From VRUE01 sp044867645 (GTDB taxonomy: Bacteria > Actinomycetota > Thermoleophilia > Solirubrobacterales > 70-9), in assembly GCA_044867645.1 (NCBI GenBank), contig JBIOVI010000041.1, forward strand, positions 62,001-126,000: a stretch of DNA of 64,000 bases, in the 5' to 3' direction. Under the pieces are notes generated by a model that worked only from the letters and a program-made list of their open reading frames with translations, was not told the DNA's origin and made no database searches. Positions within the stretch are counted from its first letter, which is position 1. Each line of letters begins with the position of its first letter. Positions 1 to 8,093 of this stretch are shown here, one piece after another. The translations under genes and the position numbers were made by a program.

Positions 1-838
1 CTGCAACCAGGTCGGTGACGTAATGCTCGCCCAGGTAGACGAGGGCGAAGCCGAGGGTCAGCGCGTAACCCCAGCCGACCGCGCCGGCGACGCGCCCCGT
101 TTCGGACAGCGAGATCGCGCCCATCATCGAGGTCGCGAAGTGAAGCGACGGCATCGCCGCCCACGGGTTGCCGCCAAGCGCCCCGTACATCGCCGGCCAT
201 GCCGATTTCCAAGTTTCCTCGCCGACCTCGACCATGATCCGGCGCACCTTTTCACCCGTGTGACCCTCCTCGGAGGCCCACCAGGGCGGCGCGGTGGGGG
301 CGGCGAAGTAGACGGCGCAGCCGCTGTCGAAGACGGCGGCGAGCCGGCGGGCGGCGCGCGGGAACTGATCGGGGTAGCGAACGAGGATGAACACAAGCGC
401 CACGTAGGGCTCCAAGAACCAGAGCCAGTGAACCCAGGTGAGGAAGCGATTCAGAGTCCTGACCCGACCGAAACGGGCGAGAGCGCGCTGCAAACGCACG
501 TTGGGCAGCCGGCCGAAGCCGATGACCCGGTCGGCGACGATCGGGTAGCGGATGCGGAGGCGGGCACGGAGGCGCTCGGGATCGTCGAAGGGCAACTCGT
601 GGACCATCGTGAAGGCCCACATCTGCAACGCGTACATCGCGACATCCCGCTTACGCGAACGCGGGTGGAGGATGGCGAGCCCAAGCGGGCCCCCGGCGCA
701 GGCCGCGATGGTCATCGCGGCGGGGATGCGGGCGCGGCGGCGCAGGAGCGGCACCGCGATGGCCGCTCCTATTGCCGCCGCCGCCCCAGCGCGCACCGCG
801 TTGCGCAACGCCGGAGATGGCCTGGACCGGGTCCGCAT
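1..838 (-). CDS. PAP2-family membrane phosphotransferase (inositolphosphotransferase-like), 3' end cut by window
   Basis: Reading the minus strand from the ATG at 838 gives an open frame of 279 codons that runs off the left edge, so the C-terminus is missing. The N-terminal part has hydrophobic stretches and a WVHWLWFLEPYVAL segment. Near the edge the protein carries AAMPSLHFATSMMGA and then LVYLGEHYVTDLVA. These match the second and third phosphatase motifs (PSLH, and H-x3-D) of the PAP2 superfamily, specifically the AUR1/inositolphosphotransferase-like branch. Members transfer or hydrolyse lipid-linked phosphate groups at the membrane. The gene is divergent from the oxidase cluster starting at 928. 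The substrate cannot be told from sequence. Family assignment is secure, the precise start less so. Confidence 0.8.
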   Translation of the reverse strand, partial: MRTRSRPSPALRNAVRAGAAAAIGAAIAVPLLRRRARIPAAMTIAACAGGPLGLAILHPRSRKRDVAMYALQMWAFTMVHELPFDDPERLRARLRIRYPIVADRVIGFGRLPNVRLQRALARFGRVRTLNRFLTWVHWLWFLEPYVALVFILVRYPDQFPRAARRLAAVFDSGCAVYFAAPTAPPWWASEEGHTGEKVRRIMVEVGEETWKSAWPAMYGALGGNPWAAMPSLHFATSMMGAISLSETGRVAGAVGWGYALTLGFALVYLGEHYVTDLVA

Positions 839-927
839 GAGGCCGGCGAGTATAGGAGCAGCACGCCGATCCCCGAGCAGCGTGCGCACCGCGGGACGCC
901 CCCTTGCGTGATTAGAATGGCCGCGCT

Positions 928-1626
928 TTGGCGCCCCACTCTCCTGGCACCGACCAGATCGACACTCTGCTTTGGATCGGCTTCGTCGTCGCGGCGATCC
1001 TCGTCGTCGCGGTCAACATCGGATTGATCTATGCGCTGCGGCGCTACCGCGCCGAGCGCGGCGTCGAGCCGGCGCAGGTCACCGGCGGGCGGCGCATCCA
1101 GCTACGGGTGGGCGGAGCGCTGGGTGTCCTCGCCGCGGCGCTCCTGATCCTCAGCATCGTCTACACCGACAAGGCGCGCGAGACGCCGGCAACCGGTGCC
1201 GCCGGCCTCCAAATCGCCCATTCCGAGCCCTTGAAGATCAGCACCACCGGCCAGCAATGGCTGTGGCGCTACGACTACCCGAACGAAGCCTTTTCCTATT
1301 ACAAGCTCGTCGTCCCAGTCGATACCGCGGTCGAACTCGACCTCGTCTCGACCGACGTCGTCCATACCTGGGACGTCCCCGACCTGGCCGGCAAGGCTGA
1401 TGCCGTGCCCGGCAAGACCAACCACGTCGTCTTCCGCGCCGACGAAGAGGGCACCTACTTCGGCCAGGCGGCAACCCTTTCCGGCGAGGCATACGCGGCA
1501 ATGCGAACCGAGGTCGAAGTCGTCTCCCCCGATGAATACAAAGCCTTTGTCGAAGCGCAGAAGAGCGATATCCAGGCCGCCCAGGATCGCGTCGTGGGTC
1601 TGATCGAAAACGGAGAAGTCCCGTGA
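928..1626 (+). CDS. Cytochrome oxidase subunit II-like protein lacking the CuA site
   Basis: A 232-residue protein with two N-terminal transmembrane helices (about 12-36 and 60-79) and a C-terminal cupredoxin domain. The domain aligns with subunit II: H146 in DVVHTWDVP matches the first CuA histidine. The loop that should read CxELCGxGHxxM reads AATLSGEAYAAM (181-192), so both bridging cysteines, the glutamate and the second histidine are replaced by A181, S185, T183 and Y189. Only H146 and M192 remain. CuA cannot form. Quinol oxidase CyoA also lacks CuA, but its partner subunit I is intact, unlike here. The TTG at 928 is taken as start because a TAGAAT -10-like element ends at 918. The stop overlaps the GTG of the next gene. 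The protein probably still pairs with its subunit I-like neighbour, in a role I cannot name. Confidence 0.85.
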   Translation: MAPHSPGTDQIDTLLWIGFVVAAILVVAVNIGLIYALRRYRAERGVEPAQVTGGRRIQLRVGGALGVLAAALLILSIVYTDKARETPATGAAGLQIAHSEPLKISTTGQQWLWRYDYPNEAFSYYKLVVPVDTAVELDLVSTDVVHTWDVPDLAGKADAVPGKTNHVVFRADEEGTYFGQAATLSGEAYAAMRTEVEVVSPDEYKAFVEAQKSDIQAAQDRVVGLIENGEVP

Positions 1627-3308
1627 GCGCGTCGGGCAAGCGCCCCGAGCTGGTCACCGACGGTTTCCCGCGGCGCCGCCCTCGCTGGATGGAAATCGCG
1701 ACCAGCGCCGACCACAAGGATCTTGGCCGGGTCCTGATTACCGCATCGCTTGGCTTCCTCTTCATCGCCCTCGTCGAGTTGCTGCTGATGAGGCTGCAGC
1801 TGGCGATCCCCGAGAACACCTTCCTCACCCCGGTCACCTTCAATCGGATGCTCTCGCTCTACGGGGCGACGGCGATCTTCTTCTTCGCCGTCCCACTCGC
1901 ACTCGGTTTCTTCTACTACGCCGCGCCGCTCCAGATCGGTGCCCGCAGCACGGCCCTGCCACGGCTCGGACAGCTCGGCACCTGGCTCTACGTCGCCGGC
2001 GCGACCGTCCTCTACTCGGGCTTTCTCTTCACCCCGACCGAGGCCGGCGTCAACCCGCTAGCTCCCCTTTCCGGGCTCGCCTTCCTGCCCAACAACGGCG
2101 TCGATGCTTGGGCCGCCGCGACCGGGCTGGCGACGCTCGGCTTCGTCCTGATCGCGATCGACCTGGTCGCCACGCTGCGCAAGCGCCGCGCCCCCGGCAT
2201 GGCGTGGCGACGGTTGCCGGTCTTCTCCTGGGCGGCCGCGATCGGTTCTTGGCTGTTGCTGACGATCGGCCCGGTGATGCTGGCGGCGATCGCGATGCTG
2301 CTGATCGACCGCAACTTCGAAGGTATCTTCTTCGCCGGCGACGCCGGCGGCTCGCCGCTGCTCTGGCAGCACCTGAGCTGGATCTTCTTCACCGGGTCCT
2401 ACATGCTGATCCTGATCTTCGCGCTGGGCGCGATCGCCGAGATCGTCCCGGCCTTGGCCCGCAAGCCGCTCTTCAACAGGGGTGTCACGATCGGCTCGCT
2501 GGTCGCGATCGCCGTCATCGGCACTCTCGCCTGGATGCAGAACATGTTCACCGCCCCGATCGGGATCGGCTGGATGTACTTCGCGATGCTGATGTCGCTG
2601 GCCCTGATCGTCCCCTTCGGGCTCATCCTCTTCAACTTGATCTCGACCTTGGTCGGCGGCGCGGTGAGAATGCGAGCGCCCCTACTGTTCGCTGCCGGCG
2701 CGATCGCGGCGATCTCGATCGGCCTAGCTGCCGAGATCGAGCACTCGATGGTCGCGGTCGGGTGGCGCCTCCAGCACACCACCGACAGCACCGCGGCGAC
2801 GCACTTCGCGCTGATTGGGGGCGCTGTCTTTGGCGGCTTCGCGGCACTGCACTGGTGGTTCCCGAAGATGACCGGCCGCACGATGGGCGAGAGCCTGGCG
2901 GGGATCTCCTTCTGGACGATGCTGCTCGGAACGCTCGTCGCCTTCGTGCCACTGATGCTCGCCGGGACCGAGGAGGCCCAGGTGATCGACGCCTACAAGT
3001 TCTTCGGCGGCGGCAACGTCGACGCCTACAACCTGATCGCCACGATCGGTGTCTTCATCCTCGCGATCGGGATCGCGATGACCCTGATCAACGCGGTCCT
3101 CAGCCGTGAGGGCGGCGTCGCTGCGGGTCACGATCCATGGGGTGGCGACTCGCTCGAGTGGTTCGCGCTCTCGCCGCCGGACCCGCACAATTTCGATGTG
3201 CTCCCCGACGTGCGCAGCGCCAGGCCGATGCGTGACATCCGCGAGGCGATCGAGCACCGCACGCGCCGTGCCGAGCGGCCGGCACGCGAATCGCAGCCGG
3301 TAGCCTGA
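1623..3308 (+). CDS. Heme-copper oxidase subunit I homologue that has lost its heme and CuB ligands
   Basis: A 561-residue polytopic protein that is clearly a subunit I homologue: FNRMLSLYGATAIFFF at 73-88, WWFPKMTGRTMGE at 411-423 and DPWGGDSLEWFALSPP near the C-terminus all match CoxA landmarks. The metal ligands are gone. The helix II low-spin heme histidine is Y80. The helix VI HPEVY/HPAVY motif is replaced by FTGSYM (256-261). The two adjacent CuB histidines of helix VII are Q306 and N307. In helix X the high-spin heme histidine is A392, and only H394, matching the second low-spin ligand, remains. Oxygen reduction by the known mechanism looks impossible. The frame is intact, so this is not an ordinary decayed pseudogene. 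It overlaps the subunit II-like gene by 4 bp and is followed 6 bp later by ctaB. Confidence 0.88.
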   Translation: MSASGKRPELVTDGFPRRRPRWMEIATSADHKDLGRVLITASLGFLFIALVELLLMRLQLAIPENTFLTPVTFNRMLSLYGATAIFFFAVPLALGFFYYAAPLQIGARSTALPRLGQLGTWLYVAGATVLYSGFLFTPTEAGVNPLAPLSGLAFLPNNGVDAWAAATGLATLGFVLIAIDLVATLRKRRAPGMAWRRLPVFSWAAAIGSWLLLTIGPVMLAAIAMLLIDRNFEGIFFAGDAGGSPLLWQHLSWIFFTGSYMLILIFALGAIAEIVPALARKPLFNRGVTIGSLVAIAVIGTLAWMQNMFTAPIGIGWMYFAMLMSLALIVPFGLILFNLISTLVGGAVRMRAPLLFAAGAIAAISIGLAAEIEHSMVAVGWRLQHTTDSTAATHFALIGGAVFGGFAALHWWFPKMTGRTMGESLAGISFWTMLLGTLVAFVPLMLAGTEEAQVIDAYKFFGGGNVDAYNLIATIGVFILAIGIAMTLINAVLSREGGVAAGHDPWGGDSLEWFALSPPDPHNFDVLPDVRSARPMRDIREAIEHRTRRAERPARESQPVA

Positions 3309-3314
3309 GCAGCC

Positions 3315-4211
3315 ATGTCCGGCGCCCAGACGGCTGCCATCGCACAGCGCCCCGCCGCGCTCACCGTCCTGCGCGACTTCGTCACGCTGACCAAGCCGAA
3401 GGTGCAGTCGCTGCTCTTGTTCACCACGGCGACGACGATGTACGTGGCGGGCGACCCGTCGATCGGCCTCGTCCTCCTCACCTGCCTGGGCGGCGCCCTC
3501 TCGGCGGGCGGTGCCGGAGCGATCAACCACGCGATCGACCGCGACATCGACCGCACCATGGCCCGCACCGCCGACCGTCCCGTGGCGAGCGGCCGCATCT
3601 CCCCGGCGAGCGCGATCGGCTTCGGGACGCTGCTCGAGCTCGCCTCGTTCGCGCTGCTGGCCGTCGCTGTCAATCCGCTTGCCGCGGTTCTCTCGCTATC
3701 TGGGTTCTGCGGCTACGTCTTCGTCTACACGCTCTGGCTGAAGCGCTCGACCCCGCAGAACATCGTGATCGGGGGTGCCGCCGGAGCGGTCCCGCCACTG
3801 GTCGCCTGGGCCGCGGTCACCGGCGGGCTCAGCGGCACCGCCTTCTACCTCTTCGCGATCGTCTTCTTCTGGACTCCTCCCCACTTCTGGGCGCTCTCGC
3901 TGCTGATGAAGGACGAGTACGCGAAGGCCGGCGTGCCGATGATGCCGGTGGTGCGAGGCGAGGCGGAGACTCGCCGCCAGATCCTGCTCTACACGATCCT
4001 GCTCTACGCGGTGACCCAGCTGCCCTTCTGCGCCGGCGCCTTCGGCATCGAGTATCTGGTCGTCTCGATGGCCCTCGGCGGAGCCTTCATCTACTGCGCG
4101 GTGCGGCTGCTGCGTAGCGCCGACCGCCGTTGGGCTCTACGCACCTACCTCTTTTCGCTCTCCTACCTCGCGCTGCTCTTCCTGGCGATGCCGCTCGACC
4201 GCGTCCTCTAG
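3315..4211 (+). CDS. ctaB: Heme O synthase (protoheme IX farnesyltransferase)
   Basis: A 298-residue UbiA-family prenyltransferase that adds a farnesyl group to heme B to make heme O, the first step toward heme A. The first Asp-rich motif is visible as NHAIDRDIDRTMARTADRPV (about residues 66-85) and the family signature FFWTPPHFWALSL lies near 183. Around nine hydrophobic helices follow, as expected. Length fits the family. It starts 6 bp after the degenerate oxidase subunit I and is probably cotranscribed with it. Its product would serve the canonical A2-type oxidase encoded at 8.1-12.3 kb together with ctaA at 5954. Confidence 0.95.
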   Translation: MSGAQTAAIAQRPAALTVLRDFVTLTKPKVQSLLLFTTATTMYVAGDPSIGLVLLTCLGGALSAGGAGAINHAIDRDIDRTMARTADRPVASGRISPASAIGFGTLLELASFALLAVAVNPLAAVLSLSGFCGYVFVYTLWLKRSTPQNIVIGGAAGAVPPLVAWAAVTGGLSGTAFYLFAIVFFWTPPHFWALSLLMKDEYAKAGVPMMPVVRGEAETRRQILLYTILLYAVTQLPFCAGAFGIEYLVVSMALGGAFIYCAVRLLRSADRRWALRTYLFSLSYLALLFLAMPLDRVL

Positions 4212-4246
4212 CCGTTTAACCCGACCGTCCTGATAGAAATCCGGCC

Positions 4247-4360
4247 GTGGATCGCGAGAGTGCCAGACGAGACATGACGGCGGGGCTGCTGGCAGCCGCC
4301 ATCGCTGCGGCGGTCTTCGCCCTCTGCTTTGTCGCCGCGATGCTTTACATCGCGTCATGA
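4247..4360 (+). CDS. Small single-pass membrane protein in the oxidase cluster
   Basis: A 37-residue frame from GTG at 4247, with a short charged N-terminus (DRESARRD) followed by one hydrophobic helix of about 24 residues (LLAAAIAAAVFALCFVAAML). Its stop overlaps the ATG of the next gene in an ATGA junction, which argues for translation. Tiny membrane subunits (subunit IV-like) are common beside actinobacterial oxidase genes. By position this could be an accessory subunit of either oxidase or of the heme synthesis machinery. No specific family is recognised. Confidence 0.6.
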   Translation: MDRESARRDMTAGLLAAAIAAAVFALCFVAAMLYIAS

Positions 4361-4650
4361 GCGCAGAGCAACGCGACATTCCCGAGCCGGGCGAGCTGAT
4401 CTACAAGCCGCGGCCGTCCTGGGCGCCCCTCTTCTTCGCCTTCGCCGCCGCCCTTGCGGTCTGCGGGATCTTCGCCGAGGGCTTCATGGTGCGGGGCTGG
4501 ATCTACTCGATCATCGGCATCGTCGTCCTTCTCTTCGCCCTGCGCAGCATGATCCGCAGCGCGATCCGCGACTACTTCCGGTTGCCGCGCAAGCAGAAGG
4601 CGCTCAGAGCAGTGCTGCCGGTCGAAACGGTCTCCCCGCCGCGCCCCTGA
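4357..4650 (+). CDS. Small membrane protein, possible oxidase accessory subunit
   Basis: A 97-residue protein with two transmembrane helices (about 25-43 and 48-66), a soluble N-terminus containing PEPGELIYKPRPSW and a basic C-terminal tail (RDYFRLPRKQKALR). It is translationally coupled to the upstream 37-residue gene and sits in the ctaB cluster. The two-helix hairpin and position resemble the CtaF/subunit IV proteins of actinobacterial cytochrome oxidases, but no diagnostic motif is visible, so the role is inferred from context only. The ATG start is supported by the 4-bp overlap. Confidence 0.7.
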   Translation: MSAEQRDIPEPGELIYKPRPSWAPLFFAFAAALAVCGIFAEGFMVRGWIYSIIGIVVLLFALRSMIRSAIRDYFRLPRKQKALRAVLPVETVSPPRP

Positions 4651-4672
4651 AGTCCTGAGAAGCGCGTCAGCG

Positions 4673-5074
4673 TCAGTCTGGCGTCATGCCGGAAGTTGCG
4701 CCCTGGCTGGTCCAGACGCGGACTATGTCGCGAATCGAGAGGATCCCGGCAACGTCTCCGCCGTCGAAAACCACTAGGTGGCGAATTCCCCGCGTCGACA
4801 TCTCCGAGGCGGCATGCTCGAGACTCCAGTCCGGCGAAGCCGCCACCACGCCCTCGCTCATGTGCTCGGCAACGAGCTCGGTATCGGGATCCTGGCCGCG
4901 CCCCAGCGAGTTGAGCAGGTCGCGCTCGGTCACGATGCAGGGGACCGGGCGCTCGTCGTCGAGCACAAGCGCAGCGCCGGTGCCCTTGTCGACCATCATT
5001 TCAGCCGCCTCGCGCAGCGTGTGCGATGGGCCGACGGTAAGCACCACCTCCGACATCCCGTCCCGAACTTCCAT
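4673..5074 (-). CDS. Tandem CBS-domain protein
   Basis: A 133-residue soluble protein made of two CBS domains (about 5-60 and 70-128), each with the typical pattern of sheet, helix and the VTERDLLN or LSIRDIVRVW end. Such stand-alone CBS pairs bind adenine nucleotides and regulate a partner enzyme or act as energy sensors. No partner domain is fused here. It lies on the opposite strand between the heme synthesis and cytochrome c genes. A second CBS pair protein is found at 23218-23676. The ATG at 5074 follows a purine-rich AAGGGAAAAGGG stretch, a good ribosome binding site. Confidence 0.85.
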   Translation of the reverse strand: MEVRDGMSEVVLTVGPSHTLREAAEMMVDKGTGAALVLDDERPVPCIVTERDLLNSLGRGQDPDTELVAEHMSEGVVAASPDWSLEHAASEMSTRGIRHLVVFDGGDVAGILSIRDIVRVWTSQGATSGMTPD

Positions 5075-5201
5075 CCCTTTTCCCTTTCCTTAGCCGGTGG
5101 TCACCTCGTGATGATCGTCTCAAGCCTACCCCACGAGCCATGCTCGGCAAGCCGCGTTTGGAGCGGGCTCGACCTATAGACTCCGGCGCGCTCCGCGCCG
5201 C

Positions 5202-5909
5202 ATGACGATGCCCCAGCCACCAAACCCGATCCGTCCGCTGCTTGTCCTCGCCGCCCTCGCGGCGATCGCCCTCGCGGCCTCCGGCTGTGGGACCAGCACC
5301 GCCGATGAGCAGCGCGGGCGCGTCCTCTTCGTCCAGAAATGCGGCGTCTGCCACGCGATGGCCCAGGCTGGCACGACCGCCCAAATCGGCCCCAACCTCG
5401 ACCATGCCTTTGCCGGGGCGCGCGCCGTGGGAGAGTCGAGCGAAACGGTCGAAGGGATCGTCGAAGCGCAGGTCGAGTTTCCGCGGCCAGCCAACAACAA
5501 CCCCGCCGCATCGATGCCGGCGGACATAGTGACCGGCCAGGACCTCGAGGACGTCGCCGCCTACGTCGGTCGCTACGCGGGGGTGCCGGGCGCGGCGCCA
5601 CCTAAGGTGCCGGGCGGACCGGGTGCCCAGGTCTTCGCCAACAACGGCTGCGGTGGCTGCCATACGTTGGCCGCGGCGGAATCGGGGGGAACTACGGGCC
5701 CGAACCTCGACGAAGTCCTGCCGGGCCAGACGGCGGCCATGGTCAAGGAATCGGTCATGGATCCGAACGCCAGGATCGCGAAAGGCTTCCCGCCCAACGT
5801 GATGCCGGCCAACTACGCGCAGACGCTGACGCCGAAAGAACTCGAAGACCTGGTCCAGTACCTGCTGCAGAGCACGCAATCCAGCGGCGGCAAGAGCAAA
5901 GCCGGCTGA
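5202..5909 (+). CDS. Lipoprotein dihaem cytochrome c
   Basis: A 235-residue protein with a signal peptide ending in a lipobox (LAASGC, Cys29), so it is probably membrane-anchored on the outer face. Two class I cytochrome c domains follow. The first heme site is CGVCH (47-51), the second CGGCH (near residue 150), and each has a downstream Met candidate (NPAASMPAD and PPNVMPANY). The repeat structure suggests an electron shuttle between a quinol:cytochrome c reductase and a terminal oxidase. It sits between ctaB and ctaA and near the canonical oxidase, its likely acceptor. The degenerate oxidase at 928-3308 has no CuA and could not accept electrons from it in the usual way. Confidence 0.9.
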   Translation: MTMPQPPNPIRPLLVLAALAAIALAASGCGTSTADEQRGRVLFVQKCGVCHAMAQAGTTAQIGPNLDHAFAGARAVGESSETVEGIVEAQVEFPRPANNNPAASMPADIVTGQDLEDVAAYVGRYAGVPGAAPPKVPGGPGAQVFANNGCGGCHTLAAAESGGTTGPNLDEVLPGQTAAMVKESVMDPNARIAKGFPPNVMPANYAQTLTPKELEDLVQYLLQSTQSSGGKSKAG

Positions 5910-5953
5910 GCCCGCGCGGCCGCCCCGAGCCGCTGGCATCATCCGAGGGGAAC

Positions 5954-6937
5954 ATGGGCGCCCGCTTTAGAGACCGCCTCGACATCTCGCCCCAGCTCTA
6001 CGCGCAAGTCACCCTCGTCGCACTCGCCGCTCTATCTCTGATCGTGCTGACCGGCGCCGGGGTTCGCCTCACCGGCTCGGGACTTGGCTGCCCCGACTGG
6101 CCCAAATGCTACGGCGGCACGGTGCCGCCGCTCGACACCCACGCCGTGATCGAGTACGGCAATCGCCTCCTCACGGGCTTCGTCGGGCTTGCCGTGATCG
6201 CCGCCAGCGTCCTCGCTTGGTTCCGCCGTCCCTTCCGCTGGCACCTGGCCTTCTTCGGCGCGCTGCTGCCGCTCGGAGTGGTCGGTCAGGCGATCCTCGG
6301 CGCCCTGGTCGTCAAGTTCCACCTGGCGCCGGGTCTCGTGATGAGTCACTTCATTCTCTCGATGCTGCTGCTCGACGCCTCGTTCGCCCTCGCCTGGTGC
6401 TCGCGCTACGAGCCCCGGGAGCGGCGGCGCTCCAGCGACAGACTCGGGGTCTGGTCCGTCCGCGCTCTGATCCCGCTCGGGCAGCTGACCATCCTCGCCG
6501 GGACGATCGCGACCGCATCCGGGCCACACGCGGGCGCCCATGAGGGTCAGCTCGTCCACCGCTTCGATTTTGAGGGAACCGGCACGCTGGAGTGGGTCGT
6601 GCAGCGACATTCGACGATCGCCGCCATCTTCGGCGTCGCCGCAATCGCCGTCTGGCTGCTTCTGCGCCGCCCTGGCGGCGACAGGCGCGCTGTTCGACCC
6701 CTGACCGCGGTGATCGGCCTGCTCGGCCTCCAAGGCCTCGTGGGGGGACTCCAATGGGCGCTGGAACTGCCCGCCGAGCTGGTCTGGCTCCACGTGACCC
6801 TGGCGACCATCACCTGGCTGGCGATGCTTTGGACGGTCGCCACGGCCGGAAGGCTCGAGCCCCGCAGGGCGATGGCCGAGCCTTCCCGCCAAGCACAGGA
6901 TCGAGAGACGCTAGCTCCGGCGTCGACCGGAGCCTGA
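5954..6937 (+). CDS. ctaA: Heme A synthase
   Basis: A 327-residue membrane protein of the COX15/CtaA family with about eight helices in two related halves. It oxidises the C8 methyl of heme O to a formyl group, making heme A. The N-terminal signature GAGVRLTGSGLGCPDWPKCY contains the conserved Cys pair of Gram-positive CtaA. Histidine candidates for heme ligation are seen in HAVIEYGNR, VMSHFILS, VQRHSTIA and VWLHVTLA. It works after ctaB (3315-4211) and supplies the A2-type oxidase at 8.1-12.3 kb. It ends beside a region with only small minus-strand frames. Confidence 0.93.
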   Translation: MGARFRDRLDISPQLYAQVTLVALAALSLIVLTGAGVRLTGSGLGCPDWPKCYGGTVPPLDTHAVIEYGNRLLTGFVGLAVIAASVLAWFRRPFRWHLAFFGALLPLGVVGQAILGALVVKFHLAPGLVMSHFILSMLLLDASFALAWCSRYEPRERRRSSDRLGVWSVRALIPLGQLTILAGTIATASGPHAGAHEGQLVHRFDFEGTGTLEWVVQRHSTIAAIFGVAAIAVWLLLRRPGGDRRAVRPLTAVIGLLGLQGLVGGLQWALELPAELVWLHVTLATITWLAMLWTVATAGRLEPRRAMAEPSRQAQDRETLAPASTGA

Positions 6938-7096
6938 ACGAACCACCTCCAAGCGAAGGGCGTGAACGTCCGCTCTCTGCGATCGCAGCTCATCGTGCAA
7001 TCGTCGAAATTCGGCATCCGTGCGCCGAGCTTGGCACTCGATCCTACGGTTGAGGCTGCAAATGCATTCTTCCGTCTGTCTCTTCATTCTCTGCAA
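6911..7096 (-). CDS. Doubtful small basic protein
   Basis: A 61-residue frame rich in Arg, Glu and Gln (RIECQARRTDAEFRRLHDEL), which would form an amphipathic coiled coil. It overlaps the 3' end of ctaA on the opposite strand by 27 bp. It lies just downstream of a better candidate (7134-7349) on the same strand, and the segment between them is relatively AT-rich. Coding status is weakly supported. No family is recognised. Confidence 0.25.
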   Translation of the reverse strand: MQRMKRQTEECICSLNRRIECQARRTDAEFRRLHDELRSQRADVHALRLEVVRSGSGRRRS

Positions 7097-7133
7097 TTTA
7101 GCAACGAATACAGACAGAACATTTCGCCCTAAC

Positions 7134-7349
7134 TCAGATCTGCGTGAGGATCAGCCCGAGCTGGGTCGCAATCAGGCCGACGAGCGCCGCAATGATTACA
7201 CCAGCCAGATGAATCATTGTCCGCTGCACTCCATCGAGACGGCTATTCAGATCTCCGAATCCCCCATCCATGCGGCGAGCGAGCTGATCGACTTTGTGAT
7301 TGAGGTCATCGAGACGCTCGTCGGTCCAGGCTTCTCGCACGTTCAGCAT
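7134..7349 (-). CDS. Small coiled-coil membrane protein
   Basis: A 71-residue protein with an N-terminal heptad-like region (DERLDDLNHKVDQLARRMDG, then GDLNSRLDGVQ) and one C-terminal transmembrane helix (IHLAGVIIAALVGLIATQLG). The layout of short coiled coil plus C-terminal anchor is common for small actinobacterial membrane proteins, and the amino-acid pattern looks like a real protein. No specific family can be named. It lies downstream of the UspA-like gene at 7419-8072 on the same strand. The region from 6938 to 7418 otherwise holds no convincing gene. Confidence 0.55.
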   Translation of the reverse strand: MLNVREAWTDERLDDLNHKVDQLARRMDGGFGDLNSRLDGVQRTMIHLAGVIIAALVGLIATQLGLILTQI

Positions 7350-7418
7350 AGTCGCAGATCCTGAGACAAAACATTGCGCAAGTGGCGCGCCAGGTCAAAA
7401 TCTTGCGAGGCGTCATCG

Positions 7419-8072
7419 TCACGTCTTCGCAACGTGCTGGGCCTCCAGGTCGACCACCACGTGGGTGATCGGCAGGTCGATCTCGTTGCGTGCCCGCTCG
7501 ACGACCCCGTGCTCCAGCCAGCGTGAGCGGTGCGGCGGATGGGTCGAGATGACGATCTCGTCGGCCGAGAACGCGCCAAGCGCGTCCTCGATCGCTACGT
7601 TCGGGTCGGAGTCGCCGATCTCACCCCTGGCCTTCAGGCCCAACCTCTCGATCTCGATCAGCGAGAGCTCCATCCGCTGCCGTGCCAGCTCAATCGCTTC
7701 GTCGACGTCGGAGGCCCAGTGCTTTGCCCGTGACGCTGCCAGGGCCGGCGTGACAACCAGGATCTCGCAGTCTCGGCCGTGGCACCGCGTCCGGATCTCC
7801 TCCAGCAGGGCCTCGCCACCGACGGTCTCGTTGGCGACGACGAGCACCCTGTGCTTGCCATCGCCGCCGCGGGTCACCGTAACGCTGCGGGGAAGCGAGC
7901 CGCGTGAGCTCCGATAGGCGATACCCGCTCCGAAACCGAGCAGCGCGGCGGCCCAGATCACCCCGACGACGGGCCGGGTAACGAGCGTAAGCACGATCAC
8001 CGAAACCGCCGCAACCCCGATCACCACCACCCAACGAAAAGCATCGGCCTCGGACCTCAGGGGATTGTGCAT
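7419..8072 (-). CDS. Membrane-anchored UspA-like protein in the oxidase cluster
   Basis: A 217-residue protein with two N-terminal helices (about 12-32 and 35-48) and a cytoplasmic domain of UspA-like fold: HRVLVVANETVGGEALLEEI at the start, and DEIVISTHPPHRSRWLEHGV then LPITHVVV at the end. The last 70 residues closely resemble the end of the tandem UspA-like protein at 8717-9592, including the pattern DE-[IV]-[VL]-IST, SRWL and a closing beta strand. The two genes flank ctaE, so they probably arose by duplication. Universal stress proteins bind ATP or AMP. The glycine-rich ATP loop is not clear here. The role may be to couple respiration to energy state, which is inference. Confidence 0.75.
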   Translation of the reverse strand: MHNPLRSEADAFRWVVVIGVAAVSVIVLTLVTRPVVGVIWAAALLGFGAGIAYRSSRGSLPRSVTVTRGGDGKHRVLVVANETVGGEALLEEIRTRCHGRDCEILVVTPALAASRAKHWASDVDEAIELARQRMELSLIEIERLGLKARGEIGDSDPNVAIEDALGAFSADEIVISTHPPHRSRWLEHGVVERARNEIDLPITHVVVDLEAQHVAKT

Positions 8073-8093
8073 GCCCCCATTTTTACCCCGTCT

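Noticed and set aside
1623..3308. Reading the degenerate subunit I as a nitric oxide reductase
   Set aside because: NOR-type enzymes keep the heme histidines and FeB ligands; here these are also missing.
6911..7096. Small basic minus-strand frame after ctaA as a firm gene
   Set aside because: It overlaps ctaA and has no recognisable family; kept only as a low-confidence entry.
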